36,905 nt of DNA from Rhodospirillaceae bacterium (GCA_024638465.1 JAHEKF010000032.1:1-36905), one strand, 5' to 3'; positions 1-9,710 are shown, counted from the stretch's first letter. Numbers and translations are program-made. Notes: generated by a model from the letters alone, not told the origin.

Positions 1-68
1 TGCCAGATGCGACTGCCGACGCCTCATGACCGCTTTTTTCTCTAAAGCAGTCGTCGAAAACGCCCGTT

Positions 69-81
69 TAGATTGAGTCTA
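69..81. promoter_or_regulatory. 13-bp palindrome TAGATTGAGTCTA, katG-operator-like
   Basis: This differs at one position from the TAGACTNAGTCTA palindromes that overlap the katG promoter 16.5 kb away. It may be a further site for the same regulator. No gene or promoter beside it was identified, so the target is unknown and could lie to the left of the window. Confidence 0.4.
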
Positions 82-92
82 CGACGGCCGCT

Positions 93-115
93 TCCGGCCA
101 GAAGCAGACATTCGC
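93..115 (+). repeat. Dispersed intergenic repeat, copy A
   Basis: The 23-mer core (GGCCAGAAGCAGACATT within it) matches 12026-12048 at 21 of 23 positions. Looser relatives sit at 10581-10600 and 12361-12380. All copies are between genes. Confidence 0.5.
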
Positions 116-162
116 ATATTTCTGAAAACGTGCATAAACGCCTATCCGTTAACCGTTAATAC

Positions 163-188
163 GTCCGCTATTGGATCCGAAAGCGGAC
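163..188. repeat. Short inverted repeat GTCCGCT / AGCGGAC
   Basis: Perfect 7-bp arms at 163-169 and 182-188 enclose a 12-base loop. It is the most symmetrical of three similar hairpins in the first 190 bases. There is no T-run, so it is not a simple terminator. Confidence 0.5.
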
Positions 189-867
189 ATACACCAGAGC
201 AACAGGTCAGAGGGTATCTTGCCCGCTGAACCGTCTCGCTCTCACGATTTCGTCGATTCTGCAGCGAAATGTTGAGGCCGCTCTCCCGGCACCAACAAAA
301 TCAGATAGTGAATCGCGTCTCGGTTAATACGTCTCTGTTACCACTTCCTAAATGACACCCTCTTGGCATACTTGACTTTCGGCTTGCCTGCCCCACCCCT
401 ATGTTGGTGGCGTCCACAAGTGTGGGACATGGGGACGATACTCACTCGAGCAACTAGCAGCGGGAAAAGCCACCCTTAGAACGGCCCGCAAGGTGCCGCT
501 CGAACTGTACACCACAATCAAGGGGGGCTTCGCAGAATTCATTGTCGCGCACTTCTGGGGTCAGCGTCATGGGCGACGACGGCAAATATGTCCGTCACCG
601 TATCCCCTCAAAAATGTTTCTGTCGCGCGGGAACTTTGTGGTACAGATCATCCCCGATTCGTTGAATCGATTTCACTCGCGTCCAAGACTGATTCCAACT
701 AATATTAAGTCGATCGGCAACCGCATCGGGAGGGGAAACCTTAGCTGACAGTGAATTTTCACGCGTATTCGATCACACGGTCCACGATACGGATATTTGA
801 TGGCTCTATCAGGGTTTACGGATAAAGTCGCAGCGAAGCGATCGTTCATCCATCAAGGGGAATAGTC

Positions 868-3492
868 ATGAAAGCTCATCAGTGTTTGGGTCTTGCGGGC
901 GTTATGTCCGCAGCAATGTTGCTATTACCAGCGCAGAGTGTTGCGCAGCAATCTGCGTCGGCCGCTGCCATGCTCGAGGAAATCGTCGTCACCGCGCGAC
1001 GCCGCGAGGAAAGTCTGCAAACCTTGCCGCTATCGGTGGCTGCTATTTCGGCGGATGCTATGCAGGCGCAGGGCGTTTACAACCTCATGGACATGACGGA
1101 CATCGTTCCGAACATCAGCCTGACCGAGGATGTGCGCGCCAACGACACGTTGCTGTACATCCGCGGCTTGGGCGGCGGTTTCTCGAACCCTGCGCAGGTA
1201 TTTGGTACCGCAGTCTATATCGATGGCCACATCCAAGTTGGCAATCTCGGCGCCTTCAACAGCACGGTCGATGTGGAGCGCATCGAAGTGCTGCGTGGCC
1301 CGCAAGGCACGCTGTTCGGCAGGAACGTGACGGGCGGCGCGGTCAACATCATCACGGCCAAGCCCGGGCCCGACTTCGCCTCGGACGTCACGTTGCGCGC
1401 GGGCAATTACGGACGTACCGATGCCCGCGGCATGGTCAACACGCCGATCAGCGACAATCTTTTTGCGCGCTTCAATGTCGGCTACGAAAGCTATGACGGT
1501 TACTGGCACAACCGTTTCCTCAACGAGGACACGGCGGGTGAAGAGACGAAGAACTTCGGCGCGGCGTTGCGCTGGGAGCCAACCGACAACTGGACGATCG
1601 ACACGCGCGTCAATCTCATGTACGACCGCGACGACGACCGTGGCAACTCCTGCTACGCCTACCCGGATCAGGATCTGCTCGACGCGTTGGTTGCAGACGG
1701 CCAAGACATCTCAAGCTTGCCGAGTGCGGCTCCGGACGGCGCAGGCGCCTGGGGCGGCGGGGCCTTCAACGGCATAGGCCGCGTCGAGTTTCTCGGCCGC
1801 GGCACGACGATCGCCGCAATGGAGTCCTGCCAGACCTCGCGTGCGATGGGCGACTATGTGACATCGCAGGATTTCGACACGAAATCATACGTCGACAACG
1901 AGTGGATCACGGTCGATGCGACCTACGACACCGCCGATGCAATCGGTCCGTTCGAAAACTTTAATTGGCAGATAAAGGCCGCGCGGCGCTACAACGAGTA
2001 CCGCTATCTTCAAGATCGCGATTTCACTGAGTTCAAAATCGATGGCGTCGGCATGAGCCCGTTCGACGCACGCGGTCAGAACCGCGTATCGAACGAGTTC
2101 GAGACGCTGTTCAACGCGGATATCAATGATCGCCTCAACATGACCGCCGGTTTCTATTGGCTCGACGATATCAGCAAGGCCGGCGATCGCACATGCCTGA
2201 GCCAGTGGCAGGCGGCCTACGACCCGGTTGCGGATACGATAAACGGCCTACCCGATGACAATATTATCTGTGAGCTCAACGGCCAAGACATTTTCGAGCG
2301 GCTGCCGGGTACCGAATTCGACGGCATTAATGCCAATAACGATTACGTGACTGCGGAATCGCAGGCTATCTACGCCCATTTCAACTATGCGATTAACGAG
2401 GCCTGGGAGCTGTCGTTCGGCGGTCGTTACACCGACGACACGCGTACGCTGGAGAACGTCGAGGTCACAATCGCGCTCGATCAGAACGGGATCAACACCT
2501 GTACACATGGACCCGGCGATCCGCCACCGACCGAGATGTGCGCACCGACGATCATTTTCAACCGTGATACGGTCATCGACAATGGTGTCTACAATAACGA
2601 GCGCGCGAACTACAGCGAGTTCACGCCGACCGTCAGCCTTACGCGCAACTTGGATGCGGGCGACACGATCGACAGCGGAATCGTCTACTTCACGATCTCG
2701 GAGGGCTATCTGACGGGTGCGTTCAACGACGAGCTCAACGTTAACCTCGTCCCGGAGTTTGCGCAGCTGAAGTCCTTCGGCCCCGAGTTTGTGACGAACT
2801 ACGAGGTTGGCTTCAAGGGATCGCTCTTCGACGGACGGCTGCGCATGGCCGCCGACGTATTCTTCATGAAATATACGGACAAGCAGGAGGAGATCGCGCT
2901 CGATAACTCGAGCGGCGCCTTCGGTCCGGATCAGAATGTCGAGCTCACGCAAAATGTCTCCGACGTCGACATCACGGGCATTGAGCTCGAGCTGCGCGCC
3001 GTGCCGTGGGACGGCGGCTTCTTCTCGCTCGATCTCGGCGTTCTCGACCAGGAGTACAGCTCATTTCAGTACTTGACGTTTGACGAGGACCTCGGAACTA
3101 CCGTCGTCGTAGACGGCTCTGACTCCGCGATTCTGGCCCGCACGCCCGAGTGGACGATCAACGCATTCATCGAGCACGAGTTCCAGCTCGCGAACGGCGG
3201 GACCATCCGGCCGCAGCTCGGCGTCTACATCCAGGACGAATACGACTGGGACCAGGCAGTCATCGGCCAGAACTCCACACAGTGTCTGCAAGATAGCTAC
3301 GCGAAATGGCGCGTCCGAGCGACTTACGAGCCGCCCGAGGGGAATTGGCAAGCTTCGCTATTCGGCTACAACATAACCGACGAGCGAATAATCAACCTTT
3401 GCGGTTCTGGCCGCTCGGGTGTCTGGGAAGTAGGTTATGCCGCGCCCGACACCTGGGGTTTTGAGTTCACAGCGCGGTTCGGCGATAACTAA
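868..3492 (+). CDS. TonB-dependent receptor
   Basis: An 874-residue outer-membrane, TonB-energised transporter. An N-terminal signal peptide ends around residue 26 and is followed by a TonB box (EEIVVTAR, residues 37-44). The plug domain follows, with YIRG near residue 97 and the conserved LRGPQGTLFGRN at 142-153. The rest is a beta-barrel with alternating aromatic and acidic strands, ending in FTARFGDN, close to the usual terminal aromatic pattern. An AAGGGG ribosome binding site at 855-860 supports the ATG at 868. Length and motifs fit the large receptor group found in sphingomonads and marine gammaproteobacteria, whose substrates range from siderophores to glycans and aromatics; the sequence does not reveal which. 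It is followed by a strong terminator, so it is probably monocistronic. Confidence 0.95.
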   Translation: MKAHQCLGLAGVMSAAMLLLPAQSVAQQSASAAAMLEEIVVTARRREESLQTLPLSVAAISADAMQAQGVYNLMDMTDIVPNISLTEDVRANDTLLYIRGLGGGFSNPAQVFGTAVYIDGHIQVGNLGAFNSTVDVERIEVLRGPQGTLFGRNVTGGAVNIITAKPGPDFASDVTLRAGNYGRTDARGMVNTPISDNLFARFNVGYESYDGYWHNRFLNEDTAGEETKNFGAALRWEPTDNWTIDTRVNLMYDRDDDRGNSCYAYPDQDLLDALVADGQDISSLPSAAPDGAGAWGGGAFNGIGRVEFLGRGTTIAAMESCQTSRAMGDYVTSQDFDTKSYVDNEWITVDATYDTADAIGPFENFNWQIKAARRYNEYRYLQDRDFTEFKIDGVGMSPFDARGQNRVSNEFETLFNADINDRLNMTAGFYWLDDISKAGDRTCLSQWQAAYDPVADTINGLPDDNIICELNGQDIFERLPGTEFDGINANNDYVTAESQAIYAHFNYAINEAWELSFGGRYTDDTRTLENVEVTIALDQNGINTCTHGPGDPPPTEMCAPTIIFNRDTVIDNGVYNNERANYSEFTPTVSLTRNLDAGDTIDSGIVYFTISEGYLTGAFNDELNVNLVPEFAQLKSFGPEFVTNYEVGFKGSLFDGRLRMAADVFFMKYTDKQEEIALDNSSGAFGPDQNVELTQNVSDVDITGIELELRAVPWDGGFFSLDLGVLDQEYSSFQYLTFDEDLGTTVVVDGSDSAILARTPEWTINAFIEHEFQLANGGTIRPQLGVYIQDEYDWDQAVIGQNSTQCLQDSYAKWRVRATYEPPEGNWQASLFGYNITDERIINLCGSGRSGVWEVGYAAPDTWGFEFTARFGDN

Positions 3493-3524
3493 CTGCCGCT
3501 CTCTATTTTCGTTCCACTTGACCC

Positions 3525-3554
3525 GAAGGCGCCTCTCCCGAGGCGCCTTCTTTT
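3525..3554 (+). terminator. Rho-independent terminator of the TonB-dependent receptor gene
   Basis: Perfect 11-bp stem GAAGGCGCCTC (3525-3535) / GAGGCGCCTTC (3540-3550) with loop TCCC, followed by TTTTATTTAT. It begins 32 bases after the receptor stop codon. Confidence 0.93.
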
Positions 3555-3555
3555 A

Positions 3556-3865
3556 TTTATCCCTGCATAAACACGGTAGCGAGGCCGAGTTGATCACTTG
3601 AGTTCCTCCGTCGAAGTTAGTCCGCTTTCCCGGCACCACTCCCATCTCCGTAGTCGATCCTGATTCTGCCCCGGAATCGCCGGGTCGATTCTCGGCGCAA
3701 TATTGGATCGCTCTGGCGGTTCCCGGTACATTAAGCGCCGAAATATGTCCACGGTGACGAGGCTTGGTGTTCTCGCGGGGGCAAGTTTCGCTCGAAACTC
3801 CGGATAAGGCGGGGCCAATGTAGCCTGGCCGACGGGTAGTCACGTCTTATACAGGGAGAAGTAGT
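3556..3865. other. Intergenic region with no supported gene
   Basis: About 310 bases between the receptor terminator and the next gene. Open frames exist on the minus strand (3553-3843 and 3594-3818), but they lack ribosome binding sites and recognisable domains. The promoter of the downstream gene must lie here; no consensus promoter is evident. Confidence 0.4.
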
Positions 3866-4792
3866 ATGACTAACCGCTATCTACTCGTAGCTGGCACAGC
3901 GGTCACGCTGATCGTCGGCACGGCCGCCGCCGTCCAGGCCGCCGAAATGAAGTATATCTACACAGGCAACACGCTCGGCGCCGGCTCGATAACGAATCCA
4001 TGCACGCCCGGCGACATGGGCTGCGACATTGACTCGATCACCGTCGAAATCATCCACGACGAATTCCCGTCCAATCAAGTACTGACGAACATTCTGGCAA
4101 CTGCGACTTCCTGGTCGATTTCGGATGGGCTCACTACCGTGACGGACATGTCAGGTTGGGATATGTTCGAATTTAGCGTCGGCACTGGCGCAGAGGCTAT
4201 TCCGATTCCGAACGATTGGCGTATTCTCGTCGCTATCGCTGGTCTCGCCGGCGAACCCACAGAACTTCGTACACGAAGCGTGAACCATACAAGCTCGGGC
4301 GACTTCATCCAGTATTGTCAAATCGACAACGGCTTGGCCTGCACGTCGCAGGGTAACGCATCAGGCACGGCGGACGGGGTCTGGACCGTCGTCCCGGTCG
4401 CTCAGGGCATGGAACTTTCATGCAGCGGGTTCGACGCACCGATGAATAACGGCACCGTCAAGGTCAACAAGAACCGGGCGATACCGCTCAAAGCGACGCT
4501 CACGAATTCTGCCGGGCAACTGATAGGCGACTCGGAAATCGACGCCCGGCCGGTGCTATCTGTCGAATTCAGCAGCAGCGGCTCGAGCGCGGTTGATGTC
4601 ACCTCTGACGCCCTGCCTGCCGGCCAGGGAACGGACGGGAACCAGTTCGAGTTCGTCGACGGACGATGGCGCTATAACTTGAAGACTAAGAACTACAGCG
4701 GTGCAGGGACCTATACCGTCAAGTTGGTGTCGGGCGACGAGAGCGAGTACAGCATCGATCCGAGCTGCGAGGGAGAGTTCGTTATCAACTGA
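3866..4792 (+). CDS. Secreted protein with PxKF-like C-terminal domain
   Basis: A 308-residue exported protein. The ATG at 3866 follows an AGGGAGAAG ribosome binding site. The first 26 residues are a typical Sec signal peptide ending in VQAA. The N-terminal half (about 27-180) is not recognised; it is low in Lys and has paired Cys residues that could form disulfides. The C-terminal part (about 190-308) looks like the Ig-like PxKF domain found at the ends of secreted bacterial proteins: a conserved 'N-x-x-IPLKATLT' strand, then 'FVDGRWRYNLKTKNYSGAGT' and a closing 'Y-T-V-K-L' strand. Two Cys (near 190 and 303) could close the domain. Function is unknown; a surface or extracellular binding role is a guess. 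Confidence 0.75.
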   Translation: MTNRYLLVAGTAVTLIVGTAAAVQAAEMKYIYTGNTLGAGSITNPCTPGDMGCDIDSITVEIIHDEFPSNQVLTNILATATSWSISDGLTTVTDMSGWDMFEFSVGTGAEAIPIPNDWRILVAIAGLAGEPTELRTRSVNHTSSGDFIQYCQIDNGLACTSQGNASGTADGVWTVVPVAQGMELSCSGFDAPMNNGTVKVNKNRAIPLKATLTNSAGQLIGDSEIDARPVLSVEFSSSGSSAVDVTSDALPAGQGTDGNQFEFVDGRWRYNLKTKNYSGAGTYTVKLVSGDESEYSIDPSCEGEFVIN

Positions 4793-4812
4793 TCCAGCGT
4801 CAGGGAACATTC

Positions 4813-4844
4813 AGGCTGGCCGGCCAGACAGGTCCGGCCAGCCT
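4813..4844. terminator. Hairpin between convergent genes, possible bidirectional terminator
   Basis: Perfect 11-bp inverted repeat AGGCTGGCCGG (4813-4823) / CCGGCCAGCCT (4834-4844) with a 10-base loop. It lies between the stop codons of two convergent genes. The following T-run is very short, so an intrinsic terminator is likely but not certain. Confidence 0.6.
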
Positions 4845-4927
4845 TAACAGGGAGCCGCCATCAGGCTCAGCAATTTCCGGTCACGAATCGCGGATACGTC
4901 CGCGTACAGTGGTTACCAGCACGTTAG

Positions 4928-7159
4928 TTACTGTGCCGTCACTTCCGCCGAGCAGACCGTCGTTCCGGCTTCGCAGACCTGGTAGGTCATGCCCGCCGAG
5001 CCTTCGTTGTCTTTTTGCGATCCGTCGTTAGCGGTAGCAGTTAGCCACATCAGTCCGCCGCGCCGAATGTCGACCTGGTTACCACTCGCCCCTGACCAGT
5101 TCAGATTGACGAACCGCTTGTTTCGACCGCCTTTTTCAATTGCCGAAAGCTCGATGCTGCCGGACGGCGGAGGGGGAGTCCCGCCCGACACGGTGTAGCT
5201 TCCCGTAAGATCGACCGACGGGAAATCCGACCACGCATAGACGGCTACGTACCAGGTACCGGCTTCGAGTGAACCGGCGATGTCGCACTCTTCGTCGCTA
5301 TTCGAGGTATACGAGCCACAGTCGTAATTGCCGGGCGGCACACTACCTGATTGCGGATCGGGATCGACCACCGGCGAACTGCCGTACCTGATATACAAGT
5401 CGGCATCACCGCCGTATTTGTTCTTGCCTTTAACGCGGTTACGCAAGCGTACGTTCAGATCAGTAGCGTCGGCCGGAACATCGAGCGTCCAGCATTGCCA
5501 GTCGCCGGCGTTACCACTGAAAGTGCTTGTGGGCGTGCCATTCGACAGTAATTCAGGTGGGTTCGGATCCAGATCGCATACCGGGCTCGGTGGTGCAGGC
5601 AGCTGCACGCCAACGGTATCGAATGCGAACGCGATGTGGGCGAGCGCATCCGTGGGATAGCCCGGAGCGTGGTCCGGTGGAGGGCCGTAGGGGCCGTCTA
5701 TATCCGTCAAGTACTGATAGGCGTCGAGCACGCCTTGGTAAGCCGTGTCGTAGGTTTCGCTTGGATACCAGAAATACTGATTCGCCGTGGCGAAAAGTAC
5801 GAATGCATTGTGTACGTCCCAACCCTGAGTTGTGGCGAGCAGATAGAACGCCTTGTTATACACGCCGCTCGAATAATGCACGTCCATACCGGCGTAATAG
5901 TCGTCGGCATGGCCGATAGACAGGCCGTCCAGCGGCGGATCAGCCATGTACCGCAGAGCCGCATTTCCTGCCTTGAATATCTCGGCGCCAACGAGAAAAT
6001 CATTACTTCCGCGTGCGTAAAACTCGGCGGCTTCGCCAGCGATGTCGGAAAACGACTCGTTGATGCCGCCCGATTGCCCCGCGTAGATCAGACCCGAAGT
6101 CTGCTCGGTAAAGCCATGGCTGACTTCATGAGCGGAAACGTCGAGGCTGACGAGCGGATAGAACGTGTTGAGGCCGTCGCCGAAAGTCATGGACGAGCCG
6201 TTCCAGAACGCGTTTTCGTAATTGTTGCTGTAATGCACTCGCATCGTTAACTGAAACGACAACGGCGCAGTGTTCATCCAGTCGTTGTACATGTCGAACA
6301 CGACACCGCCGAAATAGTGCGCGTCGTTCAACGGGCTGTAAGCGCCGTTGATTTGCTTATGTGTATTTTCGGGACAGCCATAGGAGAACGCTGTCGAGCC
6401 GGTTGTCCCGTGGTTCAGGTCCACAGTCTTCACGTTCGCGTTGTTCATCGTGCAAGTTAAAGCGCTCTCTTCTACGTCGAGCAGACCATAGTCGGTGCCG
6501 TAATGGTAATAGCCGGTTTTGAAGTTCCCGCCGGGTCCCGTTCCCATCTCTACATGGGTCAATCCCTCGTATTCGAACAGCACCTGGCCGGTATGTGCAT
6601 CCACAATAAAAGTGGGTCGGCCGGGTTCGCCGCCGCCGACAATATCGACAAAGAAACTGATCGCATAACCGAGTAATGGCGACTCTCCGTCCAGATAGAT
6701 AACGAGCTCGGCCGATTCATTTTCATAGACAGGCGCGGCCGCGTTCGTGCGACGGGTCTGAGCCAACGCTTTCATGGAATTCAGAGCGTCGTCTGCCGCC
6801 AGCGTCGGAATGGTGTTCGTGAGATCCTGCGCAAGATTGCGTACCAGCCTTCCGCGGACATTCTGTACACGGCCGAGACTATCCCGACTGATCGAGATTG
6901 CCTCGCCCCAGATCGGCACACCGCGAAATGTTTGCCGGTAGCGGATATGCGATGCACCGCGTTGATCAACTCTCGCGTTTGAAATGTCGAAGTCGCCGTC
7001 TTGCGATAGGCCGAACGCGCTCCGTAAATTCTGCGCATTCTCGACTCGCTGATTGATCTGCGGCTGCCGCCTGACTTCGATGAGGTCGGCCGCGTTCGCG
7101 TAACCGATACTGAAAAGCGTCGCTATACAAATACCGACTCGTAGTGGTTGCTGCTTCAT
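4928..7159 (-). CDS. Secreted M4-family metallopeptidase (vibriolysin/thermolysin-like)
   Basis: A 743-residue zinc endopeptidase preproprotein. Order: signal peptide (1-23), FTP/PepSY propeptide (about 30-200), then the M4 catalytic domain (about 205-520). The zinc site is HEVSH (344-348, with catalytic Glu345) and the third ligand Glu368 in GGINESFSD. The transition-state His428 lies in DVHYSSGVYNKAFYLL. A linker leads to a pre-peptidase C-terminal (PPC) domain (about 540-655, with paired Cys), then a Pro/Gly linker and a small beta-sandwich tail. All catalytic residues are present, so it should be active. Proteins of this plan are exported by Sec plus type II secretion, fold with the propeptide, and lose it by autoprocessing. 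It is convergent with the preceding plus-strand gene. Confidence 0.95.
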   Translation of the reverse strand: MKQQPLRVGICIATLFSIGYANAADLIEVRRQPQINQRVENAQNLRSAFGLSQDGDFDISNARVDQRGASHIRYRQTFRGVPIWGEAISISRDSLGRVQNVRGRLVRNLAQDLTNTIPTLAADDALNSMKALAQTRRTNAAAPVYENESAELVIYLDGESPLLGYAISFFVDIVGGGEPGRPTFIVDAHTGQVLFEYEGLTHVEMGTGPGGNFKTGYYHYGTDYGLLDVEESALTCTMNNANVKTVDLNHGTTGSTAFSYGCPENTHKQINGAYSPLNDAHYFGGVVFDMYNDWMNTAPLSFQLTMRVHYSNNYENAFWNGSSMTFGDGLNTFYPLVSLDVSAHEVSHGFTEQTSGLIYAGQSGGINESFSDIAGEAAEFYARGSNDFLVGAEIFKAGNAALRYMADPPLDGLSIGHADDYYAGMDVHYSSGVYNKAFYLLATTQGWDVHNAFVLFATANQYFWYPSETYDTAYQGVLDAYQYLTDIDGPYGPPPDHAPGYPTDALAHIAFAFDTVGVQLPAPPSPVCDLDPNPPELLSNGTPTSTFSGNAGDWQCWTLDVPADATDLNVRLRNRVKGKNKYGGDADLYIRYGSSPVVDPDPQSGSVPPGNYDCGSYTSNSDEECDIAGSLEAGTWYVAVYAWSDFPSVDLTGSYTVSGGTPPPPSGSIELSAIEKGGRNKRFVNLNWSGASGNQVDIRRGGLMWLTATANDGSQKDNEGSAGMTYQVCEAGTTVCSAEVTAQ

Positions 7160-7241
7160 GACTTCCCCCTGTATCGCGACCGGAAGAAGTGCCTCTATTG
7201 GCTGGAAAATCGGCGCGATAGAATTCGGTTCTGTTATTGGT

Positions 7242-7265
7242 TGTTCTTCTCAAGACTGAAGAACA
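7242..7265 (-). promoter_or_regulatory. Inverted repeat upstream of the M4 protease gene
   Basis: Perfect 8-bp arms TGTTCTTC (7242-7249) and GAAGAACA (7258-7265) with an 8-base spacer, 83-106 bases before the protease ATG in an A+T-rich stretch. It could be an operator or a leader hairpin; no regulator is identified. Confidence 0.3.
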
Positions 7266-7412
7266 TTTCTAATACAACGAGTCTATCAGATTGATTCTTA
7301 GGGAAAAATTTTACATAACTCGTTCGCGGCTGCAGTCCCGCTGATGATTGTCCCCGTACGGCGAGCATCCATGGCACCAGCGCCGGGCATGAAGCGCGCG
7401 TTCTTGCGTTCT

Positions 7413-8420
7413 CTAGCCCTGTGCCAGAAGCTCCTCCCACGTGGCATCGACGATTTCGTCGACAACGCCATCTCCATCAAGGTCGATCTCGAGTCTGACG
7501 AATACTTCGTCCAGAACGATAATTCTGATAGATCCGTTTTCAGCTCCTGTGACAGTGAACTCGCCATTGAACGCAAAACCGTCGCCGACACCCTGCAGTG
7601 AAGATGAAATGTTGAACGTGACCTCGCCCGCGAACGTGGAACTCGTCAAGGTACCGGAGCCGTTCATGGTAAATGAGAGCGTGACTTCATTGACGATCTG
7701 AACCATCGAAAAATTCGACAACGTATGGCTTGCGTTTCCATCGGATACGGAGAGCAAATCCGAAGAAACTGATACGGTTAACGACGGCGAGGCGCTGGTG
7801 TCGATTGAGATATTTATTTCTCCGTCAGCCGAAGCGGTCCCGCCAGCACTGGTGACTTCGAACCCGGTGAGCGTAACTGCCACACCGAACGAGAATGATC
7901 CACTAAGAAAATCGCCGCTGAAGCTTGTGACTCTCATGGCGTAGCTTCCGGTGACAACGCCGAACCCGTCGTCACAGGCGGCAAAGACGACCGTGATGGT
8001 ATCGCCCGGGCTTAAAGTGAGTGAACTATTGATCTCGCCAGAGACGGTAGCCGTGCCGCCATTGAGACATGGCGCAGTCTGTGGCGGGAGCGGGGCCTGA
8101 AGCGCGCCGTTGAGCGCTTTCTGTCTCAGTGACTCTGTTTGCGAGTTCTGGATACCGCCGAGTTTCGAAAAGAGCTGTGAGTTCGGATTGTTTGCGATCG
8201 AACCCGAACCGAGCCCTGCAAACGAGCCCAGGTCGCCGCCTTCCAGAGTCGAATGAACTACAGCACCAGCGATGACCGGCGCATTCTGCGATGTAATCTC
8301 GGCCGGATTCGTTACGGCGGTTAACGTATCGTTACTACTACTGCCGCCACCGCCACCGCCACAACCGGACAAAACGACCAGCGAAATACCCAGCGTTACT
8401 AGTTTGGCTCTTGAGTTCAT
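7413..8420 (-). CDS. Glycine-rich secreted lipoprotein of unknown function
   Basis: A 335-residue lipoprotein. The N-terminus is a lipoprotein signal peptide with lipobox LSGC, so Cys20 would be lipidated. A Gly/Ser linker (GGGGGGSSS) follows. The body is rich in Ser, Thr, Gly and Val with alternating hydrophobic strands, typical of a secreted beta-structure: residues 120-250 read as successive strand pairs such as 'ASPSLTVSVSSDLLSVSDG'. The C-terminus contains an acidic 'DLDGDGVVDEIVD' motif that resembles a calcium-binding loop. No catalytic motif was recognised. It sits 253 bases upstream of the protease gene on the same strand, probably as a separate unit. The family is not known to me. 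Confidence 0.75.
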   Translation of the reverse strand: MNSRAKLVTLGISLVVLSGCGGGGGGSSSNDTLTAVTNPAEITSQNAPVIAGAVVHSTLEGGDLGSFAGLGSGSIANNPNSQLFSKLGGIQNSQTESLRQKALNGALQAPLPPQTAPCLNGGTATVSGEINSSLTLSPGDTITVVFAACDDGFGVVTGSYAMRVTSFSGDFLSGSFSFGVAVTLTGFEVTSAGGTASADGEINISIDTSASPSLTVSVSSDLLSVSDGNASHTLSNFSMVQIVNEVTLSFTMNGSGTLTSSTFAGEVTFNISSSLQGVGDGFAFNGEFTVTGAENGSIRIIVLDEVFVRLEIDLDGDGVVDEIVDATWEELLAQG

Positions 8421-8671
8421 GGCTCTATCCTGCCTTCCGTATCGTGCAAGGATAGATTCCGGGATGGAGAAAAACCCGGACGCCGCTCACAAGTTGCCTG
8501 ATTAGCCGGCCAGACTCGAACCAAAACTATTTCTGGATTTCAGCCGCCGGAGATATTGGCCCCGGCAGGCGAGAACATTTCGCGCCCCTACCCCCTCCAG
8601 CCAACGGGCATCACCGTCAGTAGCACGTTGCGCCAATAATTTATCACCGCTTACGCGCGACGATCCAGCGC

Positions 8672-9709
8672 TCAGTCGCCTGAAAAGCGCCTCGCGTTTT
8701 CGGGATCACAGTCAAACCCGAGCATCTCGAAATGCGGCGCGTAGTACCACTCGACCGTGCCGGTAAACGGTTCCGCCAGATATTCAGGATCTTCCAGGAA
8801 AAAATCGATAACGATCCGCGTTCCGTCCTCGCTCAAGACGAATCTCTCAACGACATGTTTATCGAGACCCGACGGTACGCCCTCTGGTCGGGAGGGTCTA
8901 CCGAATATCGGTGCGCGATGCTCGGTAAAAAGCGTCGTATCTATCACGAGCACATCGCCTTCCCACCAACCGATAGAGTGGCCTTGGTTGCTCCGCTCGC
9001 CATTCTCCGGATGGCCGCGGCCGTCCATGTAAACGGTACGTTCAACATTGAAGCGCTCATTTCTGATAAGAATCGAATCCTCACGAAGCTCGATCTCGCT
9101 CAGGTAGGGTGCGGTCAGAATGGTTGGGGTAGGCGGCGCGATACATTGCGCTGACGGGTTTTCCGATCGAATATCGTACTGAGCCTGCGCGACGATAGCC
9201 TTCTCGGTTAACTCAACCTCAGCCCAGCGCTCGTAGAAAGGCTCAAAGTCGAGAACGCTCAACTCCCAGACGCCTGACAAGTCCGAAGCTCGGGCCAACG
9301 CCTGCGTGTCGCCTTCCTTTCGCAGGAAATAGGACCTCGCAGTCAGGACCGCACCGTCCGCTTTGGCAAGCGACACCAACAGCGCGTGCTTTCTCTGAAT
9401 GTTCCTGTCGGGGTTCGCTCGAACCGTCACCTGGTCACCAGGCAGAAGAGACTCTGATGTCCAGCCGCTGCGCGTCAGTATCGGTGTCGCGTCAGTCTCA
9501 ATCTCCCACTCAATGGTCCGGCCGGCATTGTCCTCCGTTTCGACATAGATGTAGACATGCGGGTTTGTCCAACTGAAGCGAGTAACTGTGCCCTCAAACG
9601 CTACCACCGATTCCGCATCGAAAATGGAAGCGCTGTGATGTGCTGAAACAGGTTCTGTGACTGTAACGATGAGAGTCAGCACAGTACCCAGTACGTATTT
9701 TGTCTTCAC
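8672..9709 (-). CDS. DUF6152 protein fused to a second conserved exported domain
   Basis: About 345 residues. A GTG at 9709 is preferred over the in-frame GTG at 9766 because it places a normal signal peptide (KTKYVLGTVLTLIVTVTEPVSA) at the start and does not overlap the upstream remnant. Cleavage after VSA would leave HHSAS as the mature N-terminus. The first about 120 mature residues are DUF6152, with 'WTNPHVYIYVE' and the GW-x-x-E-SLLPGD segment. From about residue 140 a second domain begins (DLSGVWEL), with 'QCIAPPTPTIL', 'RTVYMDGRGHP', 'SIGWWEGDVLVIDT' and a late 'FDCDPENARR'. That domain matches each half of the protein at 19890-21437. No catalytic function is known. The product should be periplasmic. 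Confidence 0.8.
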   Translation of the reverse strand: MKTKYVLGTVLTLIVTVTEPVSAHHSASIFDAESVVAFEGTVTRFSWTNPHVYIYVETEDNAGRTIEWEIETDATPILTRSGWTSESLLPGDQVTVRANPDRNIQRKHALLVSLAKADGAVLTARSYFLRKEGDTQALARASDLSGVWELSVLDFEPFYERWAEVELTEKAIVAQAQYDIRSENPSAQCIAPPTPTILTAPYLSEIELREDSILIRNERFNVERTVYMDGRGHPENGERSNQGHSIGWWEGDVLVIDTTLFTEHRAPIFGRPSRPEGVPSGLDKHVVERFVLSEDGTRIVIDFFLEDPEYLAEPFTGTVEWYYAPHFEMLGFDCDPENARRFSGD

Positions 9710-9710
9710 G

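Larger units (their letters stand above)
1..867. other. Long intergenic region with degenerate hairpin repeats
   Basis: No convincing gene is visible in these 867 bases; the short open frames around 493-748 have no ribosome binding site or protein-like composition. The first 190 bases hold three hairpin-like units with a common theme (a GnCCGCTT-like arm followed by an AAGCnGnC-like arm) near 26-53, 79-112 and 163-188. A palindrome at 69-81 resembles the katG operators. The 11-mer GTTAATACGTC occurs at about 155-165 and again at about 333-343. The last part presumably carries the promoter of the TonB-dependent receptor, but no clear -35/-10 pair could be picked out. Confidence 0.6.

Noticed and set aside
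493..748. Two overlapping short open frames upstream of the TonB receptor
   Set aside because: No ribosome binding site and unlike natural protein in composition; not conserved-looking.
3553..3843. Minus-strand open frames between the receptor and the PxKF protein
   Set aside because: One overlaps the receptor terminator; neither has a start signal or recognisable motif.
7281..7286. AGTCTA half-site upstream of the M4 protease, considered as a third katG-type operator
   Set aside because: The partner half is absent, so the 13-bp palindrome is not formed.
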